Shown piece by piece: positions 21,423 to 31,363 of a stretch of 64,000 bases of DNA. The position numbers were made by a program, and so were the translations under genes. Below the pieces are notes generated by a model. It did no database searches and was not told where the DNA came from. It was given only the letters and a program-made list of their open reading frames with translations. The number at the start of each line of letters is the position of its first letter. The first letter of the stretch is position 1. Source of the stretch: Nigrospora sphaerica (lineage: Eukaryota > Ascomycota > Sordariomycetes > Amphisphaeriales > Apiosporaceae); assembly GCA_018287875.1 (NCBI GenBank), contig JAGVVL010000002.1, positions 8,804,001 to 8,868,000 on the forward strand. Direction: 5' to 3'.

Positions 21423-23155
21423 AAAACCTTTAAAAATGCAGCCTGAAAGGCAATAAGAAACTCGGCCTTAGTGATATAGTTAACGAGTGACTTTATAAAA
21501 GTTTCAATTTCGCGACTATACGCCCGCTTTAGTGGACTAAAACACCTCACGTTAAGTGGCTAAAGTAAATATAATAAATGCGGAGGTATAGAGATTATAA
21601 TAATATTCTTCTTTTTATAGAAAGCTTAGAATTCGGCCGAAACGTAGCTTTTATACCCGTTGATTATTAACAGACGATATCGGCTAGTAGTGCGCGATGC
21701 AGTGTGTTTTTCAAAATGCTAAATTCAGTTTAGACCTATTTTATTATCGGTCTATCTATTAAAGGTAAGCTTAATAACCTAGTTATATAAGAGGATGCTA
21801 TCGGTATACTAATTAGCGAGATAGTAAGCGCCTTTTACAATAATAAACGGCGAGACACACCAGCTGTTAAAACAAACGCCCTAGATCACAGTAACCCATT
21901 CTCGAATACTAAGCTGGACCTTCTTTCACTTTCTAGTATAATCGGTACTAGTAATAACCATTGTGGATATAATTTAGCCTATTATAAAGCTGGTTTCGTT
22001 AAATTTATAGATATCCTTATTTTAGATACTGTACTTAACTTTCAAATTTGTTGGAAGTGGTGGTTCGATCGAAAAGAGGAAGCAACCCCTTTATAAGGGC
22101 TCTTTCGATCTCGGAGGTCGTTTCTATAAAGAAACACGGAAGAATAAGGAACTTCTCTTCAAGAGGAACGAGAGTGTATTTCGTGTGCTTGCTTGCTTCA
22201 GGACAGACTAGTTACACAAAGAGGGGAGATTCAGCCTTTACTTATACCCGTTAAACCTTTATCCTCTTAGTAATACAAGGAAGAGGACGCGTAAGTGATT
22301 GCGTAAGTGATTACGTGGCTTAGAAGCATATGGAATCTTATAGAGGTTTGTGGAGCCTCATGGGGGCTCGTGGGAGCTTCAGGGAGTCACGTAGAAACTT
22401 GTGGAAACTCGTGGAACCTTGCAGAAGCTTCCGCGTGGCGAACGCCACGCTTGTGGGTAAAGCGGGCCATGCTTGCGGGTAAGCTGGCCCGTGCTCCAGG
22501 GTAGGCTGGCCCGAGCTTTAGGATAGGCTCGGTTAAAGGACTAGCTTCTCGTTAAGTGCATAGCTTAGTCCGTAGTGACAGAGAACGGTATAGGATAAGT
22601 CCTATACCTGCAACAAAATTCGTAAAAAGCGCGAACTAGCCTAAGATTTTTTTAGGTCTTTATAGAGAGCCCTCTAGTAATTTTATATACGCGAAAAACG
22701 CGTCTGGAGGTTTAGTTATTGCTTAACGAAGTTCGCGGCCTAACGTGTCCCAACGTGTAACACGTCGCGTGACTCGGCGATGACATTCGCTATATCTTCC
22801 ACATCGTGTAAACGCGGCGCAAATTCTCTCGAATTTAGGTTAATTATATATTGGACAAGTGTTCTCTCTTCGAGTTAGGTGAGATGTGTATTATTAGCGC
22901 GTATGTCGCGTTGGGCGCGTTTTCCGTTTATTCTGTTACGGAGGGTCGATTCGTTAATTTTGAAGATAAATATAGCGCGACGAATTGTTATTACAGGGTC
23001 CTGCTTAATTGTCTAGACTGCGAGAATAACCTGAGACTTTAATGAACGTGTAGGCATGTTTAGTTATTATATAAGACACGTTTGAAGTTAAAGAAGTGGA
23101 AATTAGTCGGGGGTGCGCAACTCGTATGACTGCGCAACTCGTATGACATTTACGT
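21423..23155 (-). mobile_element. Reversed, truncated pogo-like DNA transposon, split by an LTR
   Basis: A reverse-strand relative of the pogo element at 23,582. Segment 21423-22048 matches the transposase C-terminal half and 22616-23155 matches its N-terminal half and 5' end. Between them is a copia LTR (22049-22615). The right end is a terminal repeat holding two tandem 17-bp units (GTCATACGAGTTGCGCA), then a TA at 23156-23157. The other end has been lost to the LTR at 20858-21422. Reading frames are full of stops. The terminal sequence differs from that of the 23,582 copy, so this is a distinct subfamily. Confidence 0.85.
22049..22615 (-). repeat. Solo copia-type LTR (family 2), reverse
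   Basis: A 567-bp reversed copy of the family 2 LTR, flanked by a perfect 5-bp duplication AAATT (22044-22048 and 22616-22620). It is inserted inside the reversed pogo-like remnant, so it is younger than that element. Confidence 0.93.
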
Positions 23156-23156
23156 T

Positions 23157-23525
23157 ATGGACTAGAGAAGGGCTACGCTACCTAAGACGGACGCGGCTTG
23201 CCTTTCATCCGAGCACGCCCTCGTGAACGCATACCTTAATGACAGGCGGATCCCGGAGGCGGTCAAGATATTTAAGCATGTGGTAACAGTGCGGAAAGAG
23301 ACTCTCGACGAGAGGGATCACTCTCGACTCGCGTCGGAGCACGAACTCGCAAGGGCATACCTTAAGGCCAGGCGAATCCCAGAGGCGATTGAATATCTGG
23401 AACATGTGGTGACCATTGAGAATGGTTTACTAGAGGAGAACGATCCCAGCCGCGTGGTGTCACAACAATTACTGGAAAAGGCACATGAGATGATGAGCGA
23501 CGGGTCATTAGGGTCTAGTTCATGA
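23157..23525 (+). pseudogene. NLR remnant, part 4: tetratricopeptide repeats
   Basis: Open from about 23,190, reading SEHALVNAYLNDRRIPEAV, then two further 42-residue units of the kinesin-light-chain TPR type (LASEHELARAYLKARRIPEA; SRVVSQQLLEKA), ending with TGA at 23523-23525. The 5' side is cut by the pogo terminal repeat. PNP, NB-ARC and TPR in this order and orientation form a known fungal NLR architecture, so this is probably the 3' end of the gene begun at 18,219. It is little mutated compared with the NB-ARC part. Confidence 0.75.
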
Positions 23526-23581
23526 TGTTATACGTAACTTAAAGTAAAGGGATGTAGTGTGAAAGTACGGTGTATGTAATA

Positions 23582-25441
23582 ACGTGGATGTCATACGAGT
23601 GGGCCAGTCATACAAGTGGGCCACTTTCCACTCATTTCAACTCTTCCAACTTCAATTGCCTTTAACTTAACCAATAGTTATAGAACAATCTTCTAATGAG
23701 TCTAGAATTATTCTAGCGATCCAGGCGATTAAAAAGAACTTTAAACTTAGCTACCGATAAGCGGCGGCTATTTACAATATCTCGCAAACTACCCTCCAAC
23801 GCAGAATAAACGGAAAACACGCTAGACGCGATATACGCGCCAATAATACTCGTCTTACCGAATTAAAAGAGAAGACGCTTGTCCGATACATCCTCGACTT
23901 AAATTCACAAGGATTTGCGCCGCGGTTGCACGATGTGGAAGATATGGCGAATATTATTACCGCGTCACGCGACGCGTCACATGTCGGGACGCGTTAGGCC
24001 GCGAACTTCGTTAAGCGACAACGAGACCTCCGGACGCGTTTTTCGCGTGTATACGATTATCAGAGGGCCCTCTGCGAAGATCCTGAAAAAATCGCGGGCT
24101 GGTTCGCGCTCTTCGCGAACCTGAAGGCCAAGTACAGCATCCGGGACGAGGATATCTACAACTTCGACGAGACCGGCTTTATAATGGGCCAAATCACATC
24201 CTCGATAGTCGTAACCGGCGCCGATTGGAGCGGAAAGCGAAAAAAGGTCCAGCCTGGTAATCGGGAATAGGTTACCGTGATCCAGGGCGTCTGTTCCGAC
24301 GGCTGGTGTGTCCCGCCGTTCATCGTAATAAAAGGCACCTACCACCTCGCTAATTGGTACGCCGACAGTACTCTCCTACGCGATTGGGTAATTAAACCGA
24401 CCTAGAATGGATAGACAGATAACGAGACCGGCCTGGACTGGATTCGGCATTTCGATAAACACACCTCGTCGCGTGCAACAGGCCGATATCGTCTGTTAGT
24501 GATTAATGGGCACGAGAGCCACGTTTTAGCCGAATTCTAGGCTTTTTGCAAAGAGAAGAACATCGTGACGGTCTCTATACCTCCGCACTCGTCGTATCTA
24601 CTCTAGCCACTTAACGTGGGGTGTTTCAGCTTATTAAAGTGGGCGTACAGTCGCGAAATCGAAGGGTTTATAAAGTCACTCGTTAACTACATCACTAAAG
24701 CCAAGTTTCTAATCGCCTTTCAAGCAGCCTTTTTAAAGGTTTTCACATTTAATAACGTCAAAGCTGGATTTGCCGGAGCCGGTTTAGTCCCTCTAAACCC
24801 AGATAGAGTGCTCGTAAAGCTAGATATAAAGTTATCGACACCTTTACCTATTAGAAGCCTTCCGGCTGCGAGTATCCTATAGGCCTCTTAGACGCTATAT
24901 AACCCGATTAAGGCGACTTTGTAAACTGATTTTATTAAGAATCGAGTCCGCTGTCACCAAGGAAGCTCTCCAACACCGATTTTATCGGCAGTGGACCAGT
25001 TTGCTAAGGGTGCAATAGCGATAATACACGAGGTCGCTCTTCTCCGGGCGGAGAACAAGACCCTTCGAGAGGCGAATTCCAGCCTCGCAAAACGTCGGAG
25101 AGCGAAAAAGACGCGTCTACAGCAAGGAGGAACACTCGAGATTAGCGAGGCTTAAGATCTTTTAGATTAAAAGGACATCGATACACAGTTAAGAGAGGAA
25201 ACGTGTATAAGGAGTGGTCGGGCGACGAGGACAGAACCGCGCGCTTAACAGTGTGGCATCTGCGGAACGGCTGGGCATAATGCGCGAACATGTAAAATAG
25301 ACGTAGAAACATCTGGAGAGTCGGATTCCGATTAGTTTGAATTAATTTAAGGCGTTGTGGTTAAGTAATTAATTGATTTGTCGTGAAGGTGCTTAGAAGT
25401 GGCCCACTCGTATGACTGGCCCACTCGTATGACATCCACGT
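23582..25441 (+). mobile_element. Pogo/Fot1-type DNA transposon, copy 1 (RIP-decayed)
   Basis: An 1860-bp element with 45-bp terminal inverted repeats starting ACGTGGATGTCATACGAGTG, each holding two tandem 17-bp units (GTCATACGAGTGGGCCA), and flanked by TA. The transposase reads from about 23,677: an HTH_psq-type start (RIILAIQAIKKNFKLSYR), a CENPB-type HTH, then a DDE_1 core with IYNFDETGF, VINGHESH and PLNVGCFSLLKWAYS. A C-terminal zinc knuckle CGICGTAGHNARTC follows near 25,255. The second acidic residue of the usual DGHxSH motif reads Asn. About 15 stops interrupt it, mostly at CAG/CAA/TGG positions, for example TAG at 24268-24270, where copy 2 keeps TGG. It is not functional as it stands. 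Confidence 0.9.
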
Positions 25442-26566
25442 TAATATACTTTACGAATGAATATAACCCGGTCCATTAATGGAAGACTTGCTTCAGTATA
25501 GAGGTTTGTTAAACATATGTACACTACCCTCGAAATAGCTTGGGTACATGGTCAGCGCCAAGAGTGCCAACTGTGGCCTGTGTACTAAGAAGACAGGGAA
25601 TCAGAGGACCCTGGTTTTGCGGATGGCTGTAGTAGCGGGGATAGGGCCTGGGATAGGAAGGAAGGAAGAGTCTTTCAATTGAATTATTGAATCAATAACG
25701 TTAATGGTAGAGCTTTGCGTTCTTGCCGCGCCAACGGGCTGGAGTACATCCCCACTTAGCCTGCCCAAACTTGCCATAGAGCGGGTTCCATACTAGCGCT
25801 GATTTGTGCCGTCATGATAGCGAGAAGCGCAAGAGTAAGGCAAAATAGGCTGCCAACTGCCAGGGGAGCTACAGCGCTTCTCGTGCTCCTAGTAGATAGC
25901 GGTTCGGCCATCTCTCTTATCTTGGCACCAACGCCATATGTGGTTCATTTCTTGCCAAATCCAACTATTGAAAGCTGAGATGGCCGAAGGCCCTACCGCC
26001 CCTTTTACTGTGGCCGATGCCACCACGGTGGCGGCTCTCGGTGTCTGGGGAAAAGACCTGGTAATGAAGAAACAGATTGTGACGCGAAGGACGAGCGTCG
26101 GCTGTGTAAGCATTCGATTCATACCATTTGGTCAAGGATTAAGCTTCCTAATGCCCACATACCTCGCCGCGCAGTACGATGAGGTAGCAGGTGGATAAGC
26201 GAGGCCAGACCTGCCTAATACAGAAACATGTACCGTCATTGACGAGCCCGAGACCGCCATGTCACCGCTTGCCAACGCTCCAAATTGGGTTAGAGGAACT
26301 CGCGATTCTCCCAAGGTTAGGCGAGCAGCAGGTACATATCAGGGTGGAGCTCTCGTTCATGTCAGGATGGCTCAGCATATTATTTTGCTTTACCTGTATC
26401 ACTCGTGGAACTGGACAGCAGGACCAACTATATGGAGATCAGCCGCCCTTATGCTGTTTACGCGTCCCTCCCTGGTATCACAGAAGACAACTTTGCCCCA
26501 GCGCCTTCAATAGCAACATCGTCCTCACGCACCCCAAAGAACCTTTAACAACAGTCTCCATTCATC
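25442..26566. other. Spacer, no supportable gene
   Basis: Moderate-GC spacer between the pogo element and a small secreted-protein frame. A 51-codon reverse frame (25756-25911) with one hydrophobic segment and other short frames occur, none recognisable. Forward frames around 26,120-26,480 look partly protein-like but have stops. Confidence 0.4.
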
Positions 26567-26752
26567 ATGGACTCCGTGAAAGGCTTCTTCAGCCTCGTGG
26601 AGCTGTTTCTTGCCAGCACAGCCCTGGCTACCCCTATTGCTTCCGACTACGTTGGAGCCGGCGGAACGTCGATCCTCAACCATGACAAAAACATCCCTTC
26701 CAATTACGTCGGGGCCGGTGGAGTTTCGATCCTCAACTATGAAGAATCTTGA
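26567..26752 (+). CDS. Small secreted repeat peptide (candidate effector or peptide precursor)
   Basis: A 61-residue frame. Residues 1-22 form a signal peptide (hydrophobic FFSLVELFLASTALA, cleavage near ALA/TP). The mature part is two tandem units of about 18 residues: DYVGAGGTSILNHDKNIPS and NYVGAGGVSILNYEES. The DNA repeat is 57 bp and diverged mainly at third positions (GTT/GTC, GGA/GGG, GGC/GGT), which suggests the protein is kept. There is no Cys and no Lys-Arg Kex2 site. The start ATG is the first in frame. No tailoring enzyme gene such as a UstYa homologue is visible in the window. It could be an effector, a processed peptide, or a chance frame; I recognise no family with certainty. 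Confidence 0.5.
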   Translation: MDSVKGFFSLVELFLASTALATPIASDYVGAGGTSILNHDKNIPSNYVGAGGVSILNYEES

Positions 26753-27926
26753 TTTCCCCAGATCACTGCCGAAAAGACGGTGAGTGACTGATGAGGTGAA
26801 GCATGGGGTCAAAGTGATGTTTAGAAGAAGGCGTGTCTCCCTGCCAGGACTGGCAGCGAGGGGCAGCAGATATATTGTTCTATCTGCCAAATTAGGCCTA
26901 GTCAGCTAGGCAGGACCCCTCCAAATGAGTATCCTGCCTCTCCAGTTCTGGACCCAGGATGCTATCCACGTATTAGTGACTAACCAAGCCCTTAGAATAT
27001 GCCGTTTCTTATAACATAACGCTAGGGCCCGGTTCTTCGCTAAAATACTTTTATTTAAAACAAGATTATACTATAGTTTTATAAGGTAAACAGCTCGGTT
27101 TCTATAGAGATAGACAGAGGCTAGTAAGTGTAACAAGGGAAAGAGGGTAAGTAAACCTTATTAATAAAAACAACAGCTGAAATCGTAGATAAAGTTCTAA
27201 ATAAGTATCAAATAAAATATAAGCTGCGTCTCGAGCTTACTATCTGGCAGTGTATATAGCCGCTTTAGAAGCCTTTCTAGTTGTGTTCTATCACAGTAGG
27301 ATTCCACGTAAGGAGCTGGGAATACGTAAGACTTTACTGCTCCTTAATCACGCTGCAGTCATCCCTCGCCCTCTGTTACGACGGTAACCTTAATCGAGAT
27401 ATCCAGGATTAAGAGAAATAAAGGGAAAGGGCTTCCCTTTTATAATGTATTATTTTTAGCAGCCACTAGGCTGACTATTAAGAGTCATTGCTGTTATTTT
27501 AAGAACGGTTAAGGTAGCTGGAGCTAACGCTATCAGCGATAACACCTTAATTTATCTCCGGTATTGCAAGCGCTATATCCGGGGCCTAGATATAGTACCT
27601 ATACCCTGTTAATTATTAGCCCGACTTATTTAAGCTACCACTCGTCTAGAGATTCAGCATTATCGACCAATTAGCCCACAGGCCGCGGCAGACGGCGCAA
27701 ATACTCGAATTTATCTCGCGGAACTGCGTAATGGTGACATGGTAGTCCTTAAGGATATTCACGTACGCGGGCGCGCCAGTCGGCAATTAAATAATATTGT
27801 ATTCCCATTTTTTGTCCATAAACTCCTCGTTACTCCTTCACGAGAGGAAGAGGTATGTTAGTATACTTAAGCGCTATCTAGTTGTTGTCGGCTAGCGTGG
27901 CCGCGATATCCTTATTAGGACTGCCT
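26753..27926. other. AT-rich decayed sequence
   Basis: Mostly AT-rich sequence that looks RIP-decayed. Patches with moderate GC around 27,660-27,780 suggest an old coding remnant, but I cannot identify it on either strand. No LTR or terminal repeat was recognised here. Confidence 0.4.
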
Positions 27927-28452
27927 TATTACGACCCTAAAAGATCCAAGCCAAGAAAGGTGGCTAAGGACTACACCAGCCACTAAGGACCGCTCCAGCC
28001 ACAAAGGAAACTATCGACAGAAGAAGGCCACAATTGAATATTGCCCAGGTAAGAGAAACATTGCTAGGAATAGAAAGACTTCCTTATAAGGATAGGATGT
28101 CACGTGATAGATATAGGGATCGCAAGCTATCTAAGCTATCCACAGGGGTGGATATATAGGATCGCTAACTATCTAATATATCCACAGTATCAATAAGGGA
28201 ATAACTTAGTATATAAGTTAAAAGGATTTCCTAGTTAAATAGTTATTACCTTAGTGATTAATTTAAGCATTTATCTTACCTATAAATAGGAGCAACCTTT
28301 TAACGATCTATTATAAAGTTCAGACTAGTTACTTAATTCAGCACCTTAGTTTATTAGTTATCTTACGACTAATATTTAAGCTAAATAAATGCTTTCTATC
28401 CCTGATTATACAAACCCTATATCACGCAGTACTTAGTATAACGTTCGTTACA
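27927..28452 (+). repeat. Old, RIP-decayed solo LTR of gypsy family 1
   Basis: A 526-bp sequence alignable along its length with the LTRs at 40,341 and 47,153 (same length), from TATTACGACC to ACGTTCGTTACA. Flanks are TGCCT (27922-27926) and TGCTT (28453-28457), a 5-bp duplication with one C-to-T difference. It is AT-richer than the other family members, so it is an older insertion. Confidence 0.8.
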
Positions 28453-28645
28453 TGCTTATCGTGGCAGGCATATAAGACCTGGCGTATAAATTGCTAAGAT
28501 ATGTGTCAATTATTAGCAGACAGCCCATCTTATTAGTTTTAATGCCTCAGCAATTGCCGGATAACAGAGAAGGCGGAGCATCCACTCACTCTGTTCCATC
28601 GGTTGCAGACAGTGTGACTCTCGTATACAGATGACTGCATTTTTA

Positions 28646-29514
28646 TCTCTACAGGCTAAGAAAATAGCGATTTTAGCGCCGACTTATCTATATAAGACAG
28701 GGATTAAGCGAAATCTCCTATTATAAACACTTATTATATATAGTACCTAGTCTTTTATATAAATTACAGCATGTTAAAAGTGCTTTAAGTTATTCTTACT
28801 TTTAAATTTAGCTACACCTTATAGAAGACTTTATAAGTTCATTAATAACTATTAATTTAAGTACTTTATAAGATATATAGTATAAATTACACTATAAGCT
28901 TATCTTTAAGCTTCACTTTAAGTTATATAGCTAGTTAATTAATAGTTTATCCTATGATTTAGTGATCTTTAAGGTAATGCCTTCACGTTTAATAGCGTTC
29001 CGAAACCCCTCATAAGCCTTAATAGCTCGAACGGGTCGTTTAAAAACGATGAGGTTAAAATTTAACCTCATTAAAAACGAAGACAAAGACGAAGACGAAG
29101 ACAGAGGCGAAGACGAAGACGAAGACGAAGGCGAAGACAAAAACGAAGACAAAGACAAAGACAAAGACAAAGACAAAGACAAAGAAAAATATAAAGACAA
29201 AGACAAAGAGTTACCCCTTCTTAAGAACTTAACACTGTGTTAATTATTATAAGGTTTAAACGTAGCTACTCATAAAGGTGTAAGCGTAAGCTTAATATTA
29301 AGCTTAACATTATATTAATTATTATAAGGGTTAACGCTTTATTAAGCGCTCCTTAATTAACCATAGATCCCTATGCTTAAAAAAATGTACTATTATTTTC
29401 TTATATACTTTTAACATTTCGTAAGTACTTTTTAGCCCCCGAACTTTGATACGCGTCCACTAATTAAATTAATTAGAACTTAGCTAAAATCGCTGTTTTC
29501 TTAGCCTTTAAAGA
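28646..29514 (+). mobile_element. DNA element with TIRs and an internal GAC-rich tract, copy A
   Basis: An 869-bp AT-rich element bounded by inverted repeats (left TCTCTACAGGCTAAGAAAAT; right end reversed TCTTTAAAGGCTAAGAAAAC, both continuing to GCGATTTTAGC) and by TA on each side. The inside is degenerate apart from a (GAAGAC/AAAGAC)n tract. A second copy lies in opposite orientation at 30580-31363. The TA duplication suggests a Tc1/mariner/pogo-mobilised non-autonomous element; no transposase is visible. Confidence 0.7.
29077..29210 (+). repeat. GAAGAC/AAAGAC hexanucleotide tract
   Basis: Purine-rich imperfect 6-bp repeats inside TIR element copy A. On the plus strand they read as alternating Asp with Glu or Lys. 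A shorter, pyrimidine-strand version lies inside copy B near 30,888-30,945, so the tract belongs to the element and not to a host gene. Confidence 0.85.
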
Positions 29515-29905
29515 TATATGTTTTTATTTCTTCTCTGCTCTATATGGCTTAAGAAATATTTTTCCCCGGTTAGGGTAGCATTACAGCTCTCTTAAAATAA
29601 GCCTTAAAACAACGATGAACAATGAGATTCTTTAGTAGATAATATAACTATAGCGTTGATTATTGTAACGGAATGATACGAATCGAACGAGGTGGCTATG
29701 TGCACGCAATTCCAATGACTGGCTATCTGTATTGACTTCAATTTGGCCGTCCCTTTGTTTGTGGGCGCGGCCAGATTCTGCATAAGGGCGCCCCGGATTA
29801 ACGTGGCGCCGCTCCGCCGTTTCGGCGACCGCCCTGGCGCTCGCTTTCCGCTGGCACGCCGACGCACCGCCGATCCGCCCGCCCGGCCCCTTTACAATTA
29901 TATAG

Positions 29906-30482
29906 TGTTAAAAGTATAGGGCTTACCCCTATACCGTTATCCTTTGTTAAGGACTTAGCTATGTACTTATTGAAAAGCTAGTCTTTTAACTAAGACTGCC
30001 CTAAAGCTTAGGCCACCTTATCCAACAGCACGGGCTATCTTACCCTAAAGCTAGGGCCACTTTTTCTGTATATGTGGCCTTCGCCACTCAGAATCTTTCA
30101 TAAGTTTCCACGTACTTCTATAAGGTTCCACGAGGTTCTACGTGGTCCCACGAGGTTCTACATGGTCCCACAAGGTTCCACAAGCGTCCACGTGCTTCTA
30201 AGCCACGTAATCACTTATACATTACTTATGCGTGCTCTTCCTTATATTACTAAGAGAATAATGGTTTAATGGGTATAAGTAAGGGCTGAATCTCCTCTCT
30301 CCGTCTATCTGGTCTATTTTTAAGTAAACAAGCAAGCAACTTAGAGATTTCACTCTCAACCCTCCTTAGGAGAAGTTCTTACTCTTCCGTGTTCTTTTAT
30401 TCTTAGGGAACGGCCTTCAAGATCGAAAGAGCCCTTATAAAGGGGTTGCTTTCTCTTTTTAATCGAACCACCACTTTCAACA
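29906..30482 (+). repeat. Solo LTR, diverged copia-type (family 2b)
   Basis: A 577-bp LTR from TGTTAAAAGTATAGG to ACTTTCAACA, with the same organisation as family 2 but clearly diverged. It is flanked by the perfect duplication TATAG (29901-29905 and 30483-30487). It lies between the two facing TIR elements. Confidence 0.9.
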
Positions 30483-30579
30483 TATAGTAATTAATGTATT
30501 ATTGGCAACTAACGTAGCTTAATAAAAACGGATTTTAATATCTTCCTCTTTAACTTTAAATTTAGGAGCCTAGAGCCTA

Positions 30580-31363
30580 TCTCTATGGGCTAAGAAAATG
30601 GCGATTTTAGCTAAATTCTAATTAATCTAATTAGTACACGCGTATTAAGGCTTGAGGGCTAAAGAATGCTTACGCTACATTAAAAGTATATAAGGAAACG
30701 GTAACACTTATTCTTTAAGAATAGAGGTCTATCGTTAGCTAAAAACCGCTTAATAAAGCGCTTACCCTCACGATAATCAATATTATGTTAAGCTTAATAT
30801 TAAGCTTACGCTTACGCCTTTATTAGTAGCTATATTTAAACCATATAATAATTAATATAGTGTTAAGTTCTTAAAAAGAGATAACTCTTCGTCTTTGTCT
30901 TTATCTTTGTCTTCGTTTTTGTCTTCGTCTTCGACTTTAATGAGGTTAAACTTAACTTCGTCGCTTTTGAACAACCCGTTTAAGCTATTAAGACTTATAA
31001 GGCTTTTAAAACGCTATTAAATATAAAGGCGTTACCTAAAAAATTGCTAAATTATAAGATAAATTATTAGCTACCTAGCTAGCTAAGTTAAAGTAAGTCT
31101 TAAAAATAAGCTTGTAGTGTGGTTTATATTATATATTTTACTAAGTGCTTAAATTAATAATTATTAATAAACTTATAAACTCTTTTATAAGGTGTGGCTA
31201 AATTTAAGAGTAAGAACTACTTAAAGTACTTTTAACACGCCGTAATTTATATAAGAGACTAAGTATTATACATAACAAGTGTTTATAATAAGAGGTTTCG
31301 CTTAATCCCTGTCTTATATAGGTGGGTCGGCGCTAAAATCGCCAATTTCTCAGCCTGTAGAGA
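30580..31363 (-). mobile_element. DNA element with TIRs, copy B (opposite orientation)
   Basis: A 784-bp element related to copy A but inverted. It has the same terminal repeats (TCTCTATGGGCTAAGAAAAT; right end reversed TCTCTACAGGCTGAGAAATT) and TA at both edges. Copies A and B together form a long imperfect inverted repeat with about 1.07 kb between them. Confidence 0.7.

Noticed and set aside
20394..22615. A single large LTR retrotransposon bounded by the LTRs at 20.4-22.6 kb
   Set aside because: The LTRs belong to two families and opposite orientations, and the DNA between is NLR and pogo sequence.
25756..25911. Reverse frame of 51 codons with one hydrophobic segment
   Set aside because: Too short and without supporting context; no splice partner found.
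29604..29867. Reverse frame of 87 codons in a GC-rich patch
   Set aside because: Arg/Ala-rich start from a local GC patch, no domain, next to a solo LTR.
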